Origin: Anaerolineae bacterium
GTDB taxonomy: Bacteria; Chloroflexota; Anaerolineae; B4-G1; SLSP01
Direction of reading: 5' to 3'
Assembly: GCA_016927095.1 (NCBI GenBank)
Contig: JAFGNI010000252.1
Location: 1-6,482, forward strand
Length of the DNA: 6,482 nucleotides
Part shown: positions 6,246 through 6,482 of the stretch, piece after piece
How the letters are laid out: every line of letters starts with the position of its first letter
Numbering within the stretch: the stretch's first letter is position 1
Notes under the pieces: generated by a model
What the model saw: only the letters and a program-made list of their open reading frames with translations
What the model was told of the DNA's origin: nothing
The model's database searches: none
Program-made: the position numbers and the translations under genes

Positions 6246-6482
6246 ATGCGAGAGAGGAATCGGGCGTTCGTCAGGTTGGGTCTGGCCGTTGTCATCATGG
6301 GACTGCTGTTGGTGGGTTTTCAGCTGATCGCAGGGGGTTATCAACCCACCGCAGCGGCGACGCTGCAGGCCTGTGTGCCGGGTCCGCATAGCGGCACGAT
6401 CACCGGAACGCAGCACTGGTGCTTGGTCGACAGCCCGCACAGGCTCACCGGCGACGTCATCGTGCCCGCGGGCATGACGCTC
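6246..6482 (+). CDS. Secreted or membrane-anchored protein, N-terminal fragment (3' end outside window)
   Basis: The first 79 codons of a gene that runs past the right edge. ATG at 6246 has a GGGG stretch about 8 bases upstream. The N-terminus is a signal peptide or anchor: basic MRERNRAFVR, then a hydrophobic stretch of about 20 residues (LGLAVVIMGLLLVGFQLIAG). After it come two cysteines about 17 residues apart (ACVPG and HWCLV) and a segment with the rhythm SGTITG... HRLTGDVIVPAGMTL. The phrase G-x-V-x-V-P-A-G-x-T-L is common at the entry of parallel beta-helix or similar repeat domains of surface proteins, where it usually continues as TI-x-x-G. The beta-helix identity is inferred from that short stretch only. 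The 19-base gap to the small upstream gene suggests one transcript. Confidence 0.7.
   Translation, partial: MRERNRAFVRLGLAVVIMGLLLVGFQLIAGGYQPTAAATLQACVPGPHSGTITGTQHWCLVDSPHRLTGDVIVPAGMTL

Overview
The window looks like a GC-rich bacterial chromosome, most plausibly Chloroflexota or a similar lineage. This is inferred from the gene types: a WYL-type regulator, a DUF2202 ferritin-like exported protein, and a 982-residue SARP/BTAD-NB-ARC-TPR regulator beside a small conserved-looking protein and a secreted repeat-type protein. No rRNA, tRNA, CRISPR array, insertion sequence or prophage gene is visible, and taxonomy could not be tested directly.

Left part (1-1181): the 3' end of a WYL/YafY-type transcriptional regulator (+) ends at 218 and is followed by a strong hairpin terminator. 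Convergent to it is an exported DUF2202 ferritin-like protein (-) with an unusual Gly/Arg-rich tail. A 170-base divergent intergenic region (1012-1181) separates it from the next unit and holds candidate promoter and operator sequences.

Middle (1182-2898): an intact aldo/keto reductase (+) with a complete catalytic tetrad is followed 12 bases later by a broken Eis-type N-acetyltransferase. That gene keeps its first ~90 residues and its C-terminal SCP2-like domain. It has lost the GNAT core and second GNAT domain, and the two remnants are in different frames, joined by an ATGA overlap. A 110-base convergent gap (2789-2898) holds two GC-rich stem-loops.

Right part (2899-6482): a large AfsR/SARP-type STAND regulator (-) starts with TTG behind a well-placed Shine-Dalgarno sequence. 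Diverging from it across a 151-base gap is a probable two-gene operon (+): a 75-residue protein of unknown function, then, 19 bases later, the start of a membrane-targeted or secreted protein that runs off the window. The regulator may control this operon, which is the most interesting hypothesis here. No clearly new defence, mobile or biosynthetic system can be demonstrated. No gene-free stretch exceeds 300 bases.
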